NCBI GenBank assembly: GCA_016649625.1
Contig: JAENXI010000030.1
Coordinates: 1-7,768, forward strand
Source of the DNA: Candidatus Bathyarchaeota archaeon
Lineage (GTDB): Archaea > Thermoproteota > Bathyarchaeia > Bathyarchaeales > Bathycorpusculaceae
Direction of reading: 5' to 3'
Length of the DNA stretch: 7,768 nucleotides
The notes beneath the pieces are model-generated. The model was not told the origin of the DNA and made no database searches. It saw nothing but the letters and a program-made list of their open reading frames with translations. Below are positions 6,555-7,768 of the stretch, piece by piece. A program made the position numbers and the translations under genes. Each line of letters starts with the position of its first letter. Position 1 is the first letter of the stretch.

Positions 6555-6700
6555 CCGCGTTTTTCCCATAACTCTTTTTTCAGCAAGTCTCGTACGGCTG
6601 ATCGTATAACTGAACTTCTGCTTGGATACATATTTCCTCGGACAAGTTCATCTAAACCTTCAAGATAAGCTTCTGGCAATAGAACTGTGACAAGTTTCAC
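6548..6700 (-). CDS. Small ribbon-helix-helix (CopG/Arc-type) DNA-binding protein
   Basis: 50 residues. Translation gives VKLVTVLLPEAYLEGLDELV, then RGNMYPSRSSVIRSAVRDLL, then KKELWEKRGR. This is a complete ribbon-helix-helix fold: a beta strand (1-8) that pairs with the partner chain and enters the DNA major groove, helix A (about 9-21), the turn around NMYPSRSS, and helix B (about 29-46). Such proteins act as dimers, usually repressors. The GTG start at 6700 is fixed by the Shine-Dalgarno GAGGGG six bases upstream and by the usual family start (K-L-V/I-T-V-x-L-P); no ATG fits. A TATA box and an inverted repeat lie just upstream, suggesting self-regulation. No toxin gene is adjacent, so an antitoxin role is not supported. 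The target genes are unknown. Confidence 0.88.
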   Translation of the reverse strand: MKLVTVLLPEAYLEGLDELVRGNMYPSRSSVIRSAVRDLLKKELWEKRGR

Positions 6701-6706
6701 TTTTTA

Positions 6707-6712
6707 CCCCTC
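6707..6712 (-). promoter_or_regulatory. Shine-Dalgarno that fixes the RHH GTG start
   Basis: GAGGGG on the minus strand, six bases before the GTG at 6700. It decides the start of this short gene, which has no upstream in-frame ATG that would preserve the family's N-terminal strand. Confidence 0.65.
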
Positions 6713-6715
6713 AAT

Positions 6716-6733
6716 ATGTTAGTTAGATAACAT
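6716..6733. promoter_or_regulatory. Inverted repeat at the predicted RHH transcription start
   Basis: ATGTTA-GTTAGA-TAACAT, perfect 6-base arms with a 6-base spacer. It lies between the TATA box and the Shine-Dalgarno, covering the predicted transcription start. The position suits an operator bound by the protein itself. Confidence 0.4.
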
Positions 6734-6738
6734 GTGGT

Positions 6739-6747
6739 AAATATAAG
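6739..6747 (-). promoter_or_regulatory. TATA box of the RHH gene
   Basis: CTTATATTT on the minus strand is close to the archaeal TATA consensus. Transcription would begin roughly 25 bases on, near 6716-6719, leaving a leader of about 16-19 bases that carries the Shine-Dalgarno. Confidence 0.5.
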
Positions 6748-6773
6748 AGTTAATCCTGTTTAGTAATTAAATT

Positions 6774-6781
6774 AAAAAAAA
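6774..6781 (-). terminator. T-tract terminator after the ferredoxin-like gene
   Basis: A run of eight T on the minus strand, about 27 bases after the stop codon of the ferredoxin-like gene; a shorter run (TTTTT, 6796-6792) precedes it. With the separate TATA box downstream, this suggests that the ferredoxin-like and RHH genes are transcribed separately. Confidence 0.45.
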
Positions 6782-6807
6782 GCTCACGGCGAAAAAGCAA
6801 AGCGTCA

Positions 6808-7266
6808 TTAAAATTTTCCATACTTTTCACAATATCCATCAACTGTTGGAAAGAGAGTAGCTATCCGTTCAACTCGTTTTTGTGAATTGATTTTATCATC
6901 GAGTTTAATGACTTCTTTTGGTTTACTGAATGTTTCAGTAGTCCCATCCTCTCTTTTTCGCTTAATTTGTATGCAATCGTCGACCATGCAACATAAAACG
7001 CAAGCTCCGCAGTAAACACAAAGATCTTTAATAATCTTAACCTCACCCGTCTGCCAAAACAAAGCATTAGTTGGGCACGCTTTTATGCATAATTTACATT
7101 CTAGCCCCCAACAAGTTCGTTTATTGATACAGATATCTCCTCCTTTAAAGAGATCTTTCATTCCTGAAGAGGACAATAATTCTTTTCTTTGAAACTTTTT
7201 TTTCTCAGCTTTATTTTCTGATAGCATACTGAATATGTCGATGCTAGAAGAATTATTTTCAGGCAT
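6808..7266 (-). CDS. Two-cluster 4Fe-4S ferredoxin-like protein
   Basis: 152 residues; cytoplasmic, with no signal peptide or membrane segment. A charged N-terminal region (1-42) is followed by a two-motif ferredoxin core: C52-x4-C57-x2-C60-x3-C64-Pro (CWGLECKLCIKACP) and C83-x2-C86-x2-C89-x3-C93 (CVYCGACVLCC), and then about 55 mostly charged residues. The cores suggest two [4Fe-4S] clusters and an electron-transfer role. The first motif has x4 where classical ferredoxins have x2, and the second lacks the usual closing proline. C46, C92, C98 and C146 are extra cysteines. The long flanks suggest a subunit or dedicated partner rather than a free ferredoxin. No oxidoreductase gene adjoins it, so the partner is unknown; serving the nearby IorAB is possible but unproved. 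A weak TATA-like TATTATACG (7302-7294) lies about 30 bases before the ATG. Confidence 0.82.
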   Translation of the reverse strand: MPENNSSSIDIFSMLSENKAEKKKFQRKELLSSSGMKDLFKGGDICINKRTCWGLECKLCIKACPTNALFWQTGEVKIIKDLCVYCGACVLCCMVDDCIQIKRKREDGTTETFSKPKEVIKLDDKINSQKRVERIATLFPTVDGYCEKYGKF

Positions 7267-7470
7267 AACAAATCATCTGATAGATTACTAAATCGTATAA
7301 TAATCCTGAATTATAATTACTTATCTTATGGAGAAAATGAAAAACATGAAGATAATGAAGATCTAAAAAAGACTAAAATATTAATCCGAATCAAAATTAA
7401 TGGTATTAACTCCAAATCCACAAGCATAATAAATCTAAATAAATCACATAAAATTATAAATCAACAAATC

Positions 7471-7656
7471 GTGCTTGAAACACCTACTGAGGCAGTAACC
7501 ATATGCACAACTTGCAAGCACTTCAGTGAAGTTGAAGGTTTGTTCCTTTGTAGTTTATTTAGCGCCTTTCTATCAGCAGAAACACTCTGTATTCCTTGTG
7601 ATTTCGAAGAAAAAAATGATTTTCCCGATAATAACATGTTTTTTTCTACTTGCTAA
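7471..7656 (+). CDS. Small cysteine-rich, zinc-finger-like protein
   Basis: 61 residues from a GTG start. I do not recognise the family. Cysteines are arranged as C12-x2-C15 (CTTCKHF), C27 (LFLCSLF) and C40-x2-C43 (LCIPCDF), plus a C-terminal C61. Two CxxC pairs and one lone cysteine fit a small zinc-binding or possibly Fe-S module. The tail after residue 45 is acidic. There is no Shine-Dalgarno; AT-rich TATA-like stretches (about 7438-7459) precede the GTG, so a leaderless mRNA is possible. The same frame is open back to 7225 without any ATG, GTG or TTG, so the true start is uncertain. Its last 11 bases overlap the end of the convergent glycosyltransferase gene. Confidence 0.55.
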   Translation: MLETPTEAVTICTTCKHFSEVEGLFLCSLFSAFLSAETLCIPCDFEEKNDFPDNNMFFSTC

Positions 7657-7768
7657 TTATGATTTCCTTAATAATCCGCTTTAGAATAACCATACCGTCT
7701 TTAATTCTTAACTTCTTCTCTCCTAACCGCTGCCGATACATTATCGGAACCTCAACAATAGAAAAACC
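7646..7768 (-). CDS. Family 2 glycosyltransferase (dolichyl-phosphate mannose synthase-like), C-terminal fragment
   Basis: 40 residues plus the stop codon TAG (7648-7646); the frame is open to the window edge, so the gene begins outside. The translation starts GFSIVEVPIMYRQRLGEKKL, then continues RIKDGMVILKRIIKEIIISK. This matches the well-known end of the GT2 catalytic domain, G-x-x-I-x-E-V-P-I-x-Y-x-x-R-x-G-E-S-K-L followed by a D-G-x-x-I-L helix, as in dolichyl-phosphate mannose/glucose synthases. Such enzymes move a sugar from a nucleotide donor to a polyprenyl phosphate at the membrane. The protein ends soon after this motif, so it has no C-terminal membrane domain, resembling the soluble single-domain form. 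The catalytic Asp residues are outside the window. Substrate not determinable. Confidence 0.72.
   Translation of the reverse strand, partial: GFSIVEVPIMYRQRLGEKKLRIKDGMVILKRIIKEIIISK

Noticed and set aside
6861..7067. Second minus-strand frame inside the ferredoxin-like gene
   Set aside because: It is out of frame with the cysteine motifs and explained by the longer gene.
7328..7366. ATG followed by 11 codons (Met/Lys-rich) and a stop
   Set aside because: Too short, no ribosome site, composition only reflects AT-rich DNA.
7267..7470. Intergenic stretch searched for a tRNA, small RNA or riboswitch
   Set aside because: Very AT-rich with no GC-rich stems, no cloverleaf and no recognisable aptamer motif.

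Overview
The window looks like an AT-rich archaeal chromosome segment. The archaeal signs are indolepyruvate:ferredoxin oxidoreductase (IorA/IorB) genes, an archaeal-type orotidine-5'-phosphate decarboxylase, a PEF-type C-terminal sorting signal on a surface protein, a stand-alone 50-residue ribbon-helix-helix regulator, TATA-like boxes at spacings that fit leaderless or short-leader transcripts, and T-tract terminators. A Bathyarchaeia-like (TACK) or related anaerobic lineage is my best guess, but the sequence alone does not prove it. No rRNA, tRNA, CRISPR array or insertion sequence is visible.

Layout. Plus strand 1-913: the C-terminal part of an exported, PT-linker/beta-sandwich, membrane-anchored surface protein overlaps by 14 bases a very short CcsA/CcmC-like haem-handling protein. 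Minus strand 5564-1020: an aconitase of about 650 residues, then iorA and iorB, which overlap by 4 bases (ATGA). iorA has its own promoter in the 43-base gap after the aconitase. Plus strand 5743-6501: pyrF, divergent from the aconitase. Minus strand 7266-6548: a two-cluster ferredoxin-like protein, then a ribbon-helix-helix regulator of 50 residues that starts with GTG behind a clear Shine-Dalgarno sequence. The right edge holds a small Cys-rich (zinc-finger-like) protein on plus. It converges with, and overlaps by 11 bases, the C-terminal end of a family 2 glycosyltransferase (dolichyl-phosphate mannose synthase-like) on minus.

How it fits together. IorAB oxidises aryl pyruvates from aromatic amino acids to acyl-CoA and reduces ferredoxin, and aconitase feeds the citrate/2-oxoglutarate branch; both suggest amino-acid-linked anaerobic carbon metabolism. 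The ferredoxin-like protein is an electron carrier or subunit of unknown partner. The CcsA-like gene suggests haem or cytochrome c handling at the membrane.

The points most worth a second look are: the CcsA/CcmC-like protein reduced to a four-helix core that keeps both outer histidines and the tryptophan-rich loop; a Cys-to-Pro change in the first Fe-S motif of IorA; an AACCTTAAA element upstream of iorA, aconitase and pyrF, always in the same orientation relative to the gene; the previously unlisted ribbon-helix-helix gene with an inverted repeat at its predicted start site; and a hairpin with T-tracts shared by two convergent genes. I see no clear-cut new multi-gene system.
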